From contig CAZUVR010000001.1 of the NCBI GenBank assembly GCA_964623815.1, positions 62,001-126,000 on the forward strand: a DNA stretch of 64,000 nt, read 5' to 3'. Shown here piece by piece: positions 52,179-61,397 of this stretch (the stretch's first letter is position 1; every line of letters begins with the position of its first letter). This DNA is from Chroococcopsis sp964623815. GTDB lineage: Bacteria; Cyanobacteriota; Cyanobacteriia; Cyanobacteriales; Microcystaceae. The notes below the pieces were generated by a model. That model worked only from the letters and a program-made list of their open reading frames with translations, had not been told where the DNA came from and ran no database searches. A program made the translations under genes and the position numbers.

Positions 52179-52484
52179 ATGAAATTCCTTAAACCTTTTG
52201 TTTTTGATTGGTATCGTAAACTACTCAGACATCCTAAATACTCCTGGTTGGTAATTCTCGGAAGTATTTTATATCTGGTAGGGCCGATCGATATATCTCC
52301 CGATGTATTTCCTATAATAGGTTGGCTAGATGATGGATTAGTAGCTACCTTACTCGTCACCGAAGTTTCTCAAGTGTTAAGAGAAAACTTCAAAAATCAA
52401 AATAAAGGGTATAAGGTAGTTAAATCCGAAGAAAAAGCAGATCCTTCAGTAATAGACGTGAAAGCAGTTCCCGTTACTAAATAA
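52179..52484 (+). CDS. YkvA/DUF1232 family membrane protein
   Basis: A 101-residue protein with the full hallmark GPIDISPDVFPIIGWLDDGL between two hydrophobic segments and an aromatic start (KPFVFDWYRKLLRHPKYSWL). Start is placed at 52179; an ATG 11 codons upstream gives an unlikely N-terminus. It is a paralogue of the 1787 gene (both share LVTEVSQVL). It is followed after about 30 bp by a small acidic protein gene, suggesting a two-gene unit ending at a strong terminator. Confidence 0.86.
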   Translation: MKFLKPFVFDWYRKLLRHPKYSWLVILGSILYLVGPIDISPDVFPIIGWLDDGLVATLLVTEVSQVLRENFKNQNKGYKVVKSEEKADPSVIDVKAVPVTK

Positions 52485-52513
52485 GTTTTATTTTAATGAT
52501 AAAGAGGTATATT

Positions 52514-52927
52514 ATGTCTGAAAATTTACCAGAAACAACCGTAGAAGTGATCGACACCACTCCCACCAATTCCGAAAAAGAAAGCCGTCTTAAAGCAGCT
52601 TGGTTAGAGTTTGTCAGCGCCCTCAACGAAGAAAAAGTTTTACCTTTCCTCCACGAAGCCTATGAATTTATTAAAACTAAGTGGGATAGAGTAGATGGTG
52701 AGTTATCTGAAAAACACGGCGATCGTTATGCCAAAGTTAAACAGACCCTACAAAGTTTGAAAACTTGGTACGAAGAAGAAATGACCAAAGTTAAAAACGG
52801 TAAAGCTAACCCCGTAGACGAAACTCAAGCTAAATGGGATACTAAAGCTGCAGAAGCGGGCGCAAACGCAGCTCAAAAAGAGACGGAAGTGAAACAGCGA
52901 ATTCTAGATTTATTACCCAATAAATAG
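52514..52927 (+). CDS. Small helical hypothetical protein
   Basis: A 137-residue soluble, charged, helix-rich protein: MSENLPETTVEVIDTTPTNS, SALNEEKVLPFLHEAYEFIK, EKHGDRYAKVKQTLQSLKTW and a coiled C-terminus (AEAGANAAQKETEVKQRIL). No family recognised. The start is 52514 with AAAGAGG upstream; an ATG six codons earlier is rejected. Likely co-transcribed with the YkvA-like gene. Confidence 0.7.
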   Translation: MSENLPETTVEVIDTTPTNSEKESRLKAAWLEFVSALNEEKVLPFLHEAYEFIKTKWDRVDGELSEKHGDRYAKVKQTLQSLKTWYEEEMTKVKNGKANPVDETQAKWDTKAAEAGANAAQKETEVKQRILDLLPNK

Positions 52928-52946
52928 GCGTTACCAATTACCGATC

Positions 52947-52975
52947 GAGACGTTATCATTAACGTCTCTTTTTAT
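52947..52975 (+). terminator. Rho-independent terminator
   Basis: GAGACGTTA, loop TCAT, TAACGTCTC form a 9-bp stem followed by TTTTT. It ends the YkvA/small-protein unit and precedes a convergent gene. Confidence 0.88.
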
Positions 52976-52977
52976 AT

Positions 52978-53187
52978 TTAATAACTTAATTTCAATGCGT
53001 TAACGGGTACTTCGTCCCAAGATTCTACTGTTCTTAAAACTGCCTGCCACCCTTGTTGTTTCTGCTCATCGGTGAGATTATTTAACCATGTTTGGTGACA
53101 GTCTCTGGCGGCTGACTCATCAGAACAAGCGATGCACGAATAAACTATACCGCCTGGATCTAGCTGTTCATTGACCCAAATAGTCAT
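52978..53187 (-). CDS. Small conserved hypothetical protein
   Basis: A 69-residue protein with three cysteines (VYSCIACSDESAARDC) and a Trp-rich end (LNNLTDEQKQQGWQAVLRTV). No family recognised. It lies about 30 bp upstream of Uma2, which is read in the same direction further upstream, so the two could share a promoter. Coding character is moderate. Confidence 0.6.
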   Translation of the reverse strand: MTIWVNEQLDPGGIVYSCIACSDESAARDCHQTWLNNLTDEQKQQGWQAVLRTVESWDEVPVNALKLSY

Positions 53188-53217
53188 GAGAAATTAAATC
53201 AATTATGGGAACTTATA

Positions 53218-53805
53218 TCACTCTAGCTCAAAGTCGGCAAAAATTCTATTAACATCTATGACAGTATCGGGAAACGCTAGGGGAGAGATAGAGTCTTGTA
53301 CGGTTAAAGTGAAGATTATTTGGTATTCTTTATTTAAGGGCGATCGATGAACTATCAATTGCTTTTTATTTATATCTATCACCCAATATTCGACAATTTC
53401 CGCTTCGGCGTAGATAGCCTTTTTCTCGGACCTGTCGAAGGTTAAAGTGGATTTAGACACTTCTATTAACAGAAATATATCTTCGGGGTAAGGATGATGG
53501 GAACGATAACGGGAGCGGGGTAATTGTACTAAAACAATATCCGGCTCGGGTTCGGAAGTAGTTAAAGTGACCGGTTTATTTTCTCTCACCCAAGCCCGCC
53601 CCGCCGTTAGCCTACCCAATAAAACCGCGATATTCTCACCAAAGTAAGTATGTTCGCTGCTTTCGGGAGCCATTTCGATAATCATTCCCTCAATTAACTC
53701 AACCTGGCGGTTGGCGAAAATACCGGTAGCGATAACCCTATGATAATCATCAACCGATAAGAGAGCGCTCTTAAAAAGCTGTCCTTTGTGGTGCAAACCA
53801 TTCAT
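53218..53805 (-). CDS. Uma2 family (DUF820) putative endonuclease
   Basis: A 195-residue protein of the PD-(D/E)XK superfamily, numerous in cyanobacteria. Motifs: LSVDDYHRVIATGIFANRQV, ELIEGMIIEMAPESSEHTYF, then EPDIVLVQLP (D of the core), FLLIEVSKSTLTFDRSEKKA (ExS/K) and IVEYWVIDINKKQLIVHRSP. Whether these cut DNA in vivo is not established. It stands alone. Confidence 0.88.
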   Translation of the reverse strand: MNGLHHKGQLFKSALLSVDDYHRVIATGIFANRQVELIEGMIIEMAPESSEHTYFGENIAVLLGRLTAGRAWVRENKPVTLTTSEPEPDIVLVQLPRSRYRSHHPYPEDIFLLIEVSKSTLTFDRSEKKAIYAEAEIVEYWVIDINKKQLIVHRSPLNKEYQIIFTLTVQDSISPLAFPDTVIDVNRIFADFELE

Positions 53806-53892
53806 GATTTTCTAATAGGTCAATAGTAAAGAACTCATCCCCTTACATCGGTAGCCGATGAACTCTTTTAATCTAACCCACTCAATATTAAA

Positions 53893-54456
53893 TTACAAAG
53901 GTTTTTTACCTTTCCCTAATAAGCTGAGTCCCAATATAGCTAAGGCGACGATATTACTCGACTCCGGTATATCAGCTTCGATCGTGTCTCCCGTCGGAGT
54001 TACAGTTCCAGTCGATAAAGCGTCCTCCCCGAGGAATACCATATCACCCTGCACAATAAAACCATCTTTTAAGTTAGCGAAATCTACAAAGAAATAATTA
54101 TTAATATCAAATGGGAAAAAATCAACCGGTGGACGGCGAGTTTGTACATCAAATGCTAAATGATTAGAGCCTAGAGAGTAGGCAAAGTCATTTATTCTAA
54201 TCTTTTCGGCAGCGGAGTTTACAGAATACCCATCAGATAAAAATGCTTGAAATTGAGCTACTTCATTCCCACTGATAACACCATCGTTATTAATATCCTT
54301 ACCTGCAAACTCTCCCGTCAAGGAACTGATATTTCCGTCTTGATATTCACGGGAAAAAGAATATACATCGAAGGTTGCGCTAAAACTAGGGGCTGTAAAA
54401 TTAACTATTCCCCCGAGACCGAAGCTGAGAAATACGGCCAGTTTTGTTAATTTCAT
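53893..54456 (-). CDS. EF-hand exported protein with PES-variant CTERM tail, copy 1
   Basis: A 187-residue exported protein. Signal peptide 1-28 (KLAVFLSFGLGGIVNFTAPS). An EF-hand calcium loop lies near 52-63 (DINNDGVISGNE). The C-terminus is IPESSNIVALAILGLSLLGK, a hydrophobic helix and a basic tail (GKGKKPL), which looks like a PEP-CTERM signal with Ser replacing the last Pro. It is a neighbour and likely paralogue of the next gene. The function is unknown. Confidence 0.72.
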   Translation of the reverse strand: MKLTKLAVFLSFGLGGIVNFTAPSFSATFDVYSFSREYQDGNISSLTGEFAGKDINNDGVISGNEVAQFQAFLSDGYSVNSAAEKIRINDFAYSLGSNHLAFDVQTRRPPVDFFPFDINNYFFVDFANLKDGFIVQGDMVFLGEDALSTGTVTPTGDTIEADIPESSNIVALAILGLSLLGKGKKPL

Positions 54457-54494
54457 AAGTTTATTTAGATTTTATTGAGTGAATAATATATGTT

Positions 54495-55079
54495 CTACAG
54501 AGCTTGTTTCCGTGTCCATAACCAATAGATGCTTAAAAAAGCTAAGGTTAGGACTGGACTCGATTCGGGAGTAAGAGCGGGGGTTAGCCCCTTTTCATTA
54601 ATCGTTTGGATAAAAGATGAATCAATGGCTGAAAATGACATATCCGCCAGCAGGAAAGAGTCGATCGGGTTGGTAGAATCTACAGACCAGACGCTGTTAC
54701 CGGTAAAGCCACCGCGCCCAGGGCGATAGAGGGTAGCCAGATTAAAAGCTAGTTGCTCTGTCTCCAGGTTATATTGCCAAGAACTTATGTTAACTTGTTC
54801 TTGAGTTGAATCTATGCTATCGTCGAAGTCCTGATTAAATACTAAAGTACCTTTAAACCAATCGATTTCATCTTCTCTAATTACGCCATCTTCATTAATA
54901 TCCGCGCCAGTAAATTCTGCCGCGACCAATTTTATTTGAAGGATACTGTCGTCTGGAATACTGTCATATTCGCGGACGAATGAAAATGAAGTCAATTCGC
55001 TACTTAAAGCAGGCTGAGTAAAACTAAATATAGCTCCTCCTATTAAAGTGGAGAGAAAGCCCAAATTAATCGCTTTCAT
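54495..55079 (-). CDS. EF-hand exported protein with PES-variant CTERM tail, copy 2
   Basis: A 194-residue exported protein. Start at 55079 (MKAINLGFLSTLIGGAIFSF) gives a normal signal peptide; a longer N-terminus of 33 residues (from 55178) is unlikely. An EF-hand loop (DINEDGVIREDE) lies near residue 60. The C-terminus is TPESSPVLTLAFLSIYWLW followed by TRKQAL, again PES rather than PEP. It shares layout with the downstream paralogue. No exosortase is in the window. Confidence 0.7.
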   Translation of the reverse strand: MKAINLGFLSTLIGGAIFSFTQPALSSELTSFSFVREYDSIPDDSILQIKLVAAEFTGADINEDGVIREDEIDWFKGTLVFNQDFDDSIDSTQEQVNISSWQYNLETEQLAFNLATLYRPGRGGFTGNSVWSVDSTNPIDSFLLADMSFSAIDSSFIQTINEKGLTPALTPESSPVLTLAFLSIYWLWTRKQAL

Positions 55080-55194
55080 GAAATGTACGTGATTGTTGAA
55101 CAAAGTTAAGAACATCATACTTAAGATTCTTAAAAATGTAAGTAAAAATTTAATAATCTTAAATGAGGAGAAAACCATCTGCCGAGAAAGACAA

Positions 55195-55217
55195 GAAAAA
55201 AGGGGCAGAAAGCCCCT
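55195..55217 (-). terminator. Rho-independent terminator of ndhF
   Basis: On the minus strand AGGGGC, loop TTTCT, GCCCCT followed by TTTTTT, located 27 bp beyond the ndhF stop. Confidence 0.85.
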
Positions 55218-55244
55218 CCATATAGTTCAATCGACCTGCTAAGT

Positions 55245-57293
55245 TCAGACAACGCTGAACAAAACAGCCAAACCTAAAACTGCGGCGAAGATGATGAGAG
55301 TATAGAATTGACCGCGGCCGCTCTGAATGTATTTCAAACCCTCACCACTGATGAGAGTAGCTAAACCAGTAAGATTAACCGCCCCATCGATGACGCGATA
55401 ATCCACCTCCATGATTTGACGGGCGATACGACGAGAACCCTGAACGAAAACGCGATCGTATAGCTCGTCTATGTACCACTTATTGAGGGAGAATTTATAT
55501 AAAGCCGGGAATTTAGCAGCGATGGAAGCTGGGTCAATTTTATGTTGCAGGTACATGAAAGAAGCGAGGGTAATACCGATTAAAGCGATACCAACAGAAT
55601 TACCCGCCATGACATAAAACTCAGTCCAATCGAATTCCGTAGCTACTTCCACCACCTCACCCGGAGCGTGGATGAATTCCTCGAAACTATTAGCCCAAGG
55701 TTTACCTACCAAACCGATTAACAGAGAAGGCACCGCCAGGATAACTAAAGGAAGAGTCATGGTAATCGGTGACTCGTGGGGGGATTCGGCGTGATGTCCG
55801 TGATCGTCTTGATTGGCTTCCGACTCCAATTGTTTCACGTTCATCGCTCCGGGGCCAAAAGCGGGGATTAAACCGGAAGCGGAGAGAAGACGTTTCTCAA
55901 TTCCTTTATCGGTGCCCCTAAATTTGCCCTCAAAAGTCATGAAGTACATTCTAAACATATAGAATGCCGTTAAGCCCGCTGTACCCCACCCTATGAGCCA
56001 TAAAGCGGGGTTAGCGTTGAAAGCCAGTCCTAAAATCTCATCTTTTGACCAGAATCCGGCGAAGGGAGGAATACCGCAGATGGCGAGGGTGCCCACTAAG
56101 AAAGTAATCGCGGTGATGGGCATATACTTTCTTAAACCCCCCATCATTCTCATATCCTGAGCTAAAACCGGATTATGTCCCACTACTTCCTCCATACCGT
56201 GAATAACAGAACCGGAGCCGAGGAATAACATGGCTTTAAAATAGGCGTGAGTCATGAGGTGGAATAACCCGGCGCTGTAGGCACCGATACCCATAGCCAT
56301 GACCATGTAACCCAATTGGGAGATAGTGGAGTAAGCTAAACCCTTTTTAATATCGTTTTGAGTTAAAGCGATACTGGCACCGAGGAAAGCAGTAAAAGCA
56401 CCTGTCCAGGCTATGGTGTCCATAGCGACGGGTATGGGTTCAAATACGGGGTACATCCGGGCGATGAGGAATACACCGGCGGCTACCATTGTCGCCGCGT
56501 GAATCAACGCGGAGATAGGGGTAGGGCCTTCCATCGCGTCGGGTAGCCAAACGTGTAGGGGGAATTGAGCCGATTTAGCCACCGGCCCGAGAAAGACTAA
56601 GATGGCTAATAAGGCGGCTAGCCAACCGGCGATATTACCGGAAGAAACCAAACCCTCTAAGCGCTCACCCATGATGCTGAAATCGAAACTGCCAGTAGCC
56701 CAGTATAGACCCAGGATACCCAATAGTAAACCGAAGTCACCGACGCGGTTAGTTACGAAAGCTTTCTGACAAGCATCGGCGGCAGCTTTCCTATAGAACC
56801 AGAAACCTACCAGTAAGTAGGAACACATCCCCACTAATTCCCAGAATATATATACTTGTACTAAGTTAGGGCTGATAACTAAACCGAGCATCGACGAGCT
56901 AAAAATGCTCAAATAAGAATAAAAGCGTACATAACCAGGGTCATGGGCCATATAGCCATCGGTGTAAATCATCACCAAAAAGGCAACGGTGGTGACGATA
57001 ACGCACATCAGAGCGCTGAGATGATCGATCGTGTATCCCATCTGAAGATGGAAATTACCCGCCGATGCCCAGTCGAACATATTGGTATAGGTGGGGTGCC
57101 CTTGTATCTGGCTCCACAGGAGAGCGAAGGAAAGCACCATCGAAGCGCCGAGCAGGGAGATAATGAAAACCGCGTTGAGCTGACGGAGACGGTTAGTAGC
57201 TTTATTGAAAGAGATTAATCCCGAGCCGACTATCATTGCCCCGATTAGGGGTAAGACGGGAACTAGCCAGGCGTATTGATACAGAGAGTCCAT
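55245..57293 (-). CDS. ndhF: NAD(P)H-quinone oxidoreductase subunit 5
   Basis: Proton-pumping membrane subunit of the cyanobacterial NDH-1 complex (respiration and cyclic electron flow). The 682-residue protein has about 16 helices; hallmarks include YTDGYMAHDPGYVRFYSYLS, FWELVGMCSYLLVGFWFYRK, QFPLHVWLPDAMEGPTPISA, LIHAATMVAAGVFL and the C-terminal KWYIDELYDRVFVQGSRRIA. It looks like the NdhF1 type of the respiratory complex. Monocistronic, ending in a strong terminator, and divergent from the ABC gene. Confidence 0.95.
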   Translation of the reverse strand: MDSLYQYAWLVPVLPLIGAMIVGSGLISFNKATNRLRQLNAVFIISLLGASMVLSFALLWSQIQGHPTYTNMFDWASAGNFHLQMGYTIDHLSALMCVIVTTVAFLVMIYTDGYMAHDPGYVRFYSYLSIFSSSMLGLVISPNLVQVYIFWELVGMCSYLLVGFWFYRKAAADACQKAFVTNRVGDFGLLLGILGLYWATGSFDFSIMGERLEGLVSSGNIAGWLAALLAILVFLGPVAKSAQFPLHVWLPDAMEGPTPISALIHAATMVAAGVFLIARMYPVFEPIPVAMDTIAWTGAFTAFLGASIALTQNDIKKGLAYSTISQLGYMVMAMGIGAYSAGLFHLMTHAYFKAMLFLGSGSVIHGMEEVVGHNPVLAQDMRMMGGLRKYMPITAITFLVGTLAICGIPPFAGFWSKDEILGLAFNANPALWLIGWGTAGLTAFYMFRMYFMTFEGKFRGTDKGIEKRLLSASGLIPAFGPGAMNVKQLESEANQDDHGHHAESPHESPITMTLPLVILAVPSLLIGLVGKPWANSFEEFIHAPGEVVEVATEFDWTEFYVMAGNSVGIALIGITLASFMYLQHKIDPASIAAKFPALYKFSLNKWYIDELYDRVFVQGSRRIARQIMEVDYRVIDGAVNLTGLATLISGEGLKYIQSGRGQFYTLIIFAAVLGLAVLFSVV

Positions 57294-57452
57294 TATCTAA
57301 GACCTACTTTATATTTTCCTATTATTTGGTTTATCTTCAATTATTGTTACACATGGAGATTCTTAAGAAAGTATTTAGACCTATTTTTTAGTTTGTCCCC
57401 GGTCGGGAGGCGATCGAGTAAGATCGTTTAAAATACAATACAGTCAGACACT

Positions 57453-59327
57453 ATGAGCGACAAGGTTTTAGAAGTTCGCAATCTTAAAGTAGAATTTTCG
57501 GGCGATAAAAAAACTACTGTGGCGGTAGATGAAATCAGCTTTACCCTTAAAGGAGGAGAGATTTTAGGTATCGTGGGCGAGTCTGGTTCGGGCAAGTCCG
57601 TTACCTCTCTGGCTATTATGGGTTTACTCAATTCTCCTGGAAAAGTGACGGGCGGAGAAATTTGGTTTCATCCCGCTAAAGCTCATAGTGACAACCCGAT
57701 TAATTTATTAAGCATCTCCCGCGAACATCTGCGGCAATATCGCGGCGGGGAAATTGCCATGATTTTCCAAGAGCCGATGAGTTCGCTCAATCCTGTGTAT
57801 AATATTGGCTTTCAACTGAAGGAAGCGATCGAACTACATCAGAGCGTCAGCCCGAAACAGGCGGAGAATCAAGCTATCTCTCTGCTGCAGGAAGTTAAAT
57901 TATTACCGAGCGACCAAGAATTAGAAGCCGAATACCTACAGACATCCCCCGAAAGTAACGGACGAGTTACGGAACAGATCAGATCCCACATAGCTCAGAA
58001 AAAAGAAATTTTCCTCAAGCGTTATCCCCATGAACTTTCCGGGGGGCAATTGCAGAGGGTGATGATTGCGATGGCTATTTCTTGTAATCCCACCATCCTG
58101 ATTGCTGATGAACCCACCACCGCCCTAGATGTTACCGTACAGGCAGAAATTTTAAATCTATTGCGGGAATTATGTAAATCTGGGCGGGAGATGTCGATGA
58201 TTTTCATCTCTCACGATTTGGGAGTTATCAATCAGATAGCCGATTCAGTCGTGGTGATGTATCAAGGTAAGATAGTGGAGCAAAATAGTAAGCAAAAGTT
58301 ATTAAATAATCCGACTCATCCCTATACAAAAGGTTTATTAGCCTGTCGCCCCCGCCTTAATTCTTTACCCGAAAAATTACCCACCGTCGCTGACTTTTTA
58401 GCCATAGAAAAAGATAGTTACGGTCAAATTATTTCTCTCACTGGTATTACTCCCCCGGCCGTGAGATTGATCACATCTCAAGAAGAGGCTCAACGATGGC
58501 AACACTTAGAGACTCAAAATAATATTTTAGAGGTTAGAAATCTTTTAGTACAGTTTCCCGTTAAGGGCGGCTTCGGACAAACCAAAGCTTATTTTAAGGC
58601 GATTAATAATATTAGTTTTGAGGTGAAAGAGGGAGAAACTTTAGGATTGGTGGGTGAATCTGGATGTGGTAAATCTACTCTAGCGCGGACGATTTTGCGT
58701 TTAATTCCTGCTACTAAAGGTGAGATTTATTTTGAGGGTCAAAATCTAACAAGTTTGAAAATGGGCGATAAGAAACTGAGATTATTGCGCCGTGATCTGC
58801 AGATAGTTTTCCAGAATCCTTATAATTCTCTCAATCCGCGTTTGACTATCGGAGACGCTATTTTAGAGCCGATGGTGATTCATAATACCGCAGGGACTCA
58901 GCAGAAAAGAAAGGAACGAGTAGCCTATTTATTGGATAGGGTGAAATTAGATCCGAGCTGGGGGAATCGTTATCCCTATCAGCTATCCGGTGGACAGAGA
59001 CAAAGAGTCTGTATCGCTAGGGCGTTGGCTTTAAATCCCCGTTTTATCATTTGTGATGAGTCGGTATCGGCTCTAGATGTGTCGGTGCAGGCGGGGGTTT
59101 TAAACCTATTAAAAGAGTTACGGCAAGAGTTTAATCTGACTTATATTTTTATATCCCATGATTTGAGCGTGGTCAGGTTCATGAGCGATCGTATTATGGT
59201 AATGAATCGGGGGAATATAGAAGAAATCGGCAGCGCGGAACAAATTATCAATTATCCTCAGAGCGAATATACTAAAAAATTGATAGCTTCTATCCCTAAA
59301 TTTATAGAAGCTTACGAATTTAATTAA
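57453..59327 (+). CDS. ABC transporter with two ATPase domains (oligopeptide/nickel type)
   Basis: A 624-residue protein with two fused ATPase domains, like GsiA or YejF. The first has Walker A GESGSGKS at 42-49, signature LSGGQLQRV near 193 and IADEPTTALDVTVQAEIL; the second has GESGCGKST near 399, signature LSGGQRQRV near 511 and ICDESVSALDVSVQAGVL. Oligopeptide-type C-terminal segments (NPTHPYTKGLLACRP; YPQSEYTKKLIASIP) follow each. Permeases and binding protein are not adjacent. In the first domain an insertion (QTSPESNGRVTEQ) lies before the signature. Confidence 0.9.
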   Translation: MSDKVLEVRNLKVEFSGDKKTTVAVDEISFTLKGGEILGIVGESGSGKSVTSLAIMGLLNSPGKVTGGEIWFHPAKAHSDNPINLLSISREHLRQYRGGEIAMIFQEPMSSLNPVYNIGFQLKEAIELHQSVSPKQAENQAISLLQEVKLLPSDQELEAEYLQTSPESNGRVTEQIRSHIAQKKEIFLKRYPHELSGGQLQRVMIAMAISCNPTILIADEPTTALDVTVQAEILNLLRELCKSGREMSMIFISHDLGVINQIADSVVVMYQGKIVEQNSKQKLLNNPTHPYTKGLLACRPRLNSLPEKLPTVADFLAIEKDSYGQIISLTGITPPAVRLITSQEEAQRWQHLETQNNILEVRNLLVQFPVKGGFGQTKAYFKAINNISFEVKEGETLGLVGESGCGKSTLARTILRLIPATKGEIYFEGQNLTSLKMGDKKLRLLRRDLQIVFQNPYNSLNPRLTIGDAILEPMVIHNTAGTQQKRKERVAYLLDRVKLDPSWGNRYPYQLSGGQRQRVCIARALALNPRFIICDESVSALDVSVQAGVLNLLKELRQEFNLTYIFISHDLSVVRFMSDRIMVMNRGNIEEIGSAEQIINYPQSEYTKKLIASIPKFIEAYEFN

Positions 59328-59384
59328 TCAAAGCGATGAATCTAGGTGAAATATGGAAAATATTAAATAAATCCTGAAAACCAG

Positions 59385-59461
59385 GCTTACGTCGTCTTAA
59401 GACGACTTAAGCTAAAAGGTGCGAGAATTAATTCTAGGCGCGGGTTTAAGAGACCATTTAA
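59385..59461. repeat. Palindromic 3' module of RTX gene, copy 1
   Basis: Near-palindrome at 59385-59412 (core GTCGTCTTAAGACGAC) followed by AGAATTAATTCT and GCGGGTTTAAGAGA up to the stop of the RTX gene. It matches 63767-63844 with about 5 differences in 70 bp. It lies between a plus-strand gene and a minus-strand RTX gene in both places. Confidence 0.8.
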
Positions 59462-60480
59462 ACAAAATTGAATTGAGAAGAATTATTCAAGCTCAAAGAA
59501 TTACCCACATCATTAACCACTGCTATCAACTCATCAGGGAAGAAGATAAACGACCGCTCTCTAAATATCCCCATATCCTGAGCAGTACCGCCACCGCTAA
59601 GAGAACCAGAAACCGGGCGTAGTACATAATCATCAGCTCTACCCACTAACCGGATGCGGTCTTGTCCGGAGGTAAAATCGAATATACGGGCGAAGTCGTT
59701 CACTCCATCCATACCGGTGAAGATATTATTACCGCCGTCGAAGGTATTATCACCATCATCATAATAAACCCGCGCCGCATTATTAACGCCGTTGCGATCG
59801 CCGAGGATAAAAGTATCGAAACCGCCACCACCGATGAGTATATCCCTCTCACCGCGGCCGGGGTTAACGCTCCCGGTTGATGCACCGAGGAGAGTATCAC
59901 TACCGTCACCCCCGAATAAATTATCATCACCCGTACCGCCGGTTAAAGAATCGCCAGCACGACCACCGAGGAGAGTATCATTACCGAAATCTCCCTCGCC
60001 TATAACCTTGACCCCAGAAGTACGAGCATCGATAAAATCATTTCCCGCCCCACCTGAAAAACTTAATTGCTGTAAACCACTACCGGTTATATTGCCGACG
60101 ATAAATTGATCGTTACCTTCAACTCCGGCTATAAAAATTTTCTCTATACTCGACATTTTGATAGTGATATTACTAATTAAAGGAGTGGGAGAGGTATCGG
60201 TTCTATTAAGAACAAGTTCGTTAGAGAAAGAAAGAGAAAACCTATCCCCCGACCTCGATGACCCAGAGAAGGAAAAGTCATCGATTCCTATACCGCCGAA
60301 AATATCGTCGCTACCGTCCCCTTCAATCCAGTTAAATGTATCGTTGCCAGTCTCGCCGAACATAGTATCGTTACCCTTGCCGCCGACGATCGTATCATTA
60401 CCTTCAAGCCCATTGATCGTATCTGCTACCAGAGTACCGATGATACCGTTATTGAAAGCGTCTCCGTTAATAATAGACAT
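59458..60480 (-). CDS. RTX-type calcium-binding repeat protein
   Basis: A 340-residue protein of glycine/aspartate-rich nonapeptides: GLEGNDTIVGGKGNDTMFG at 24-42 and, near 165-200, GDFGNDTLLGGRAGDSLTGG and TGDDNLFGGDGSDTLLGAS. The C-terminus has the non-repetitive tail with DRNGVNNAARVYYDDGDNTF and DFTSGQDRIRLVG. RTX repeats fold into a beta-roll on binding calcium; such proteins are usually secreted through type I systems, but no transporter is adjacent. Its final 50 residues are repeated at the right edge of the window. Confidence 0.85.
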   Translation of the reverse strand: MSIINGDAFNNGIIGTLVADTINGLEGNDTIVGGKGNDTMFGETGNDTFNWIEGDGSDDIFGGIGIDDFSFSGSSRSGDRFSLSFSNELVLNRTDTSPTPLISNITIKMSSIEKIFIAGVEGNDQFIVGNITGSGLQQLSFSGGAGNDFIDARTSGVKVIGEGDFGNDTLLGGRAGDSLTGGTGDDNLFGGDGSDTLLGASTGSVNPGRGERDILIGGGGFDTFILGDRNGVNNAARVYYDDGDNTFDGGNNIFTGMDGVNDFARIFDFTSGQDRIRLVGRADDYVLRPVSGSLSGGGTAQDMGIFRERSFIFFPDELIAVVNDVGNSLSLNNSSQFNFV

Positions 60481-60641
60481 AATTTTTGCTCCTTAAATTG
60501 TTAAGATGTGCTTGATTTGTTCAACAATTTCATATTAGAATTAATTAAAATTTTTCTCTTCTAGACAATGTTAGAAACTCAAATCAACGAAATATATAAA
60601 CCGCTCTATAACTTTCGTTTACCATACCTCAACCAAATTTA

Positions 60642-61397
60642 TAAGTAGCTAGGCACAATTAAATATAAAACGTTCGAGCTTATATCCTCCTGCTTCGCTA
60701 CGCTTTCCTCATGCCATTCATCACAGCCTTTGCCAAATCATAGGAAAGACGGTGTTGTTCCATCCGCTTTTGGTGTCCCACTTGGCTGTAACTGTAGCTG
60801 ACCGGACTTTCAAGGCAAAATCGGGCTTCATCTAAATACTTCAACTCAATCTGTTCGTCTTCTGCCCCTCATATCAGCATCTGCAAGTCTGCTTGCTTAA
60901 TTGCTTTTTTTAAGGAGTCTTGCTTTTGTTTATGGCTCTTTCTCGTTCGTTTGCAACGATAGTTTTTTTTTTGAGCAATCGTCTCAAGATGGCAAGAGTT
61001 TCTTGGCTAATTGCTCACTATTATAGGTTCGTGGCTCATTCTCGATACAATCTATAACATAGTCCAAGTCTGATTCAGAGCATTTAGGTTTAGCTCCCAA
61101 TGCCAGGTGCTTCCCACAACCCTCTTAACCCTTTTTCTTGCCATCGTCACAGGGTTGTTCTGACGGTATGCTGGTGGCAATTGAATATCTCCGCAATCGC
61201 TACTACATTCCATCCCTGGGCATTTAATCGTAAAATATGGGCACGGTCTCTGGTTCGTTCAGGAACACTTTGGGCTTGTCGGAGTTCACTTAATGTCTCG
61301 TCTTCTTCTGGGGTAAGCCTGATCCGTAGAGGGGCTGGCATTAAGGTTTCTTTTGAACGACTTTTCTATCTTATATTTAATTTTGCCTTCCTACTTA
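60642..61397 (-). mobile_element. Decayed IS630-family element
   Basis: About 756 bp bounded by terminal inverted repeats. The left end reads TAAGTAGCTAGGCACAATTA; the reverse complement of the right end (61371-61397) reads TAAGTAGGAAGGCAAAATTA; both continue AATATAA. The outermost TA on each side fits IS630 target-site choice. The element is shorter than an intact copy (about 1.1 kb) and its transposase is broken. It lies between the RTX gene and the multicopper oxidase; its right end overlaps the oxidase 3' end. Confidence 0.75.
60698..61341 (-). pseudogene. IS630 transposase, broken by stops and frameshift
   Basis: The first 64 residues are intact: LRIRLTPEEDETLSELRQAQ and DRAHILRLNAQGWNVVAIAE (helix-turn-helix). 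Then a TGA interrupts before RWQEKGLRGLWEAPG, a frameshift is needed to continue at GAKPKCSESDLDYVIDCIEN, another stop follows EQLAKKLLPS, then a frameshift to YRCKRTRKSHKQKQDSLKKA, another TGA, and a final YLDEARFCLESPVSYSYSQV. The DDE catalytic residues are not all recoverable and part of the domain is deleted. It is non-functional. Confidence 0.8.

Noticed and set aside
53858..54097. 79-residue plus-strand frame
   Set aside because: It is the antisense of the EF-hand gene's C-terminus.
59792..60109. Plus-strand frame rich in Pro and Ser opposite the RTX gene
   Set aside because: It is the antisense shadow of the Gly/Asp repeats, with no ribosome site or family.
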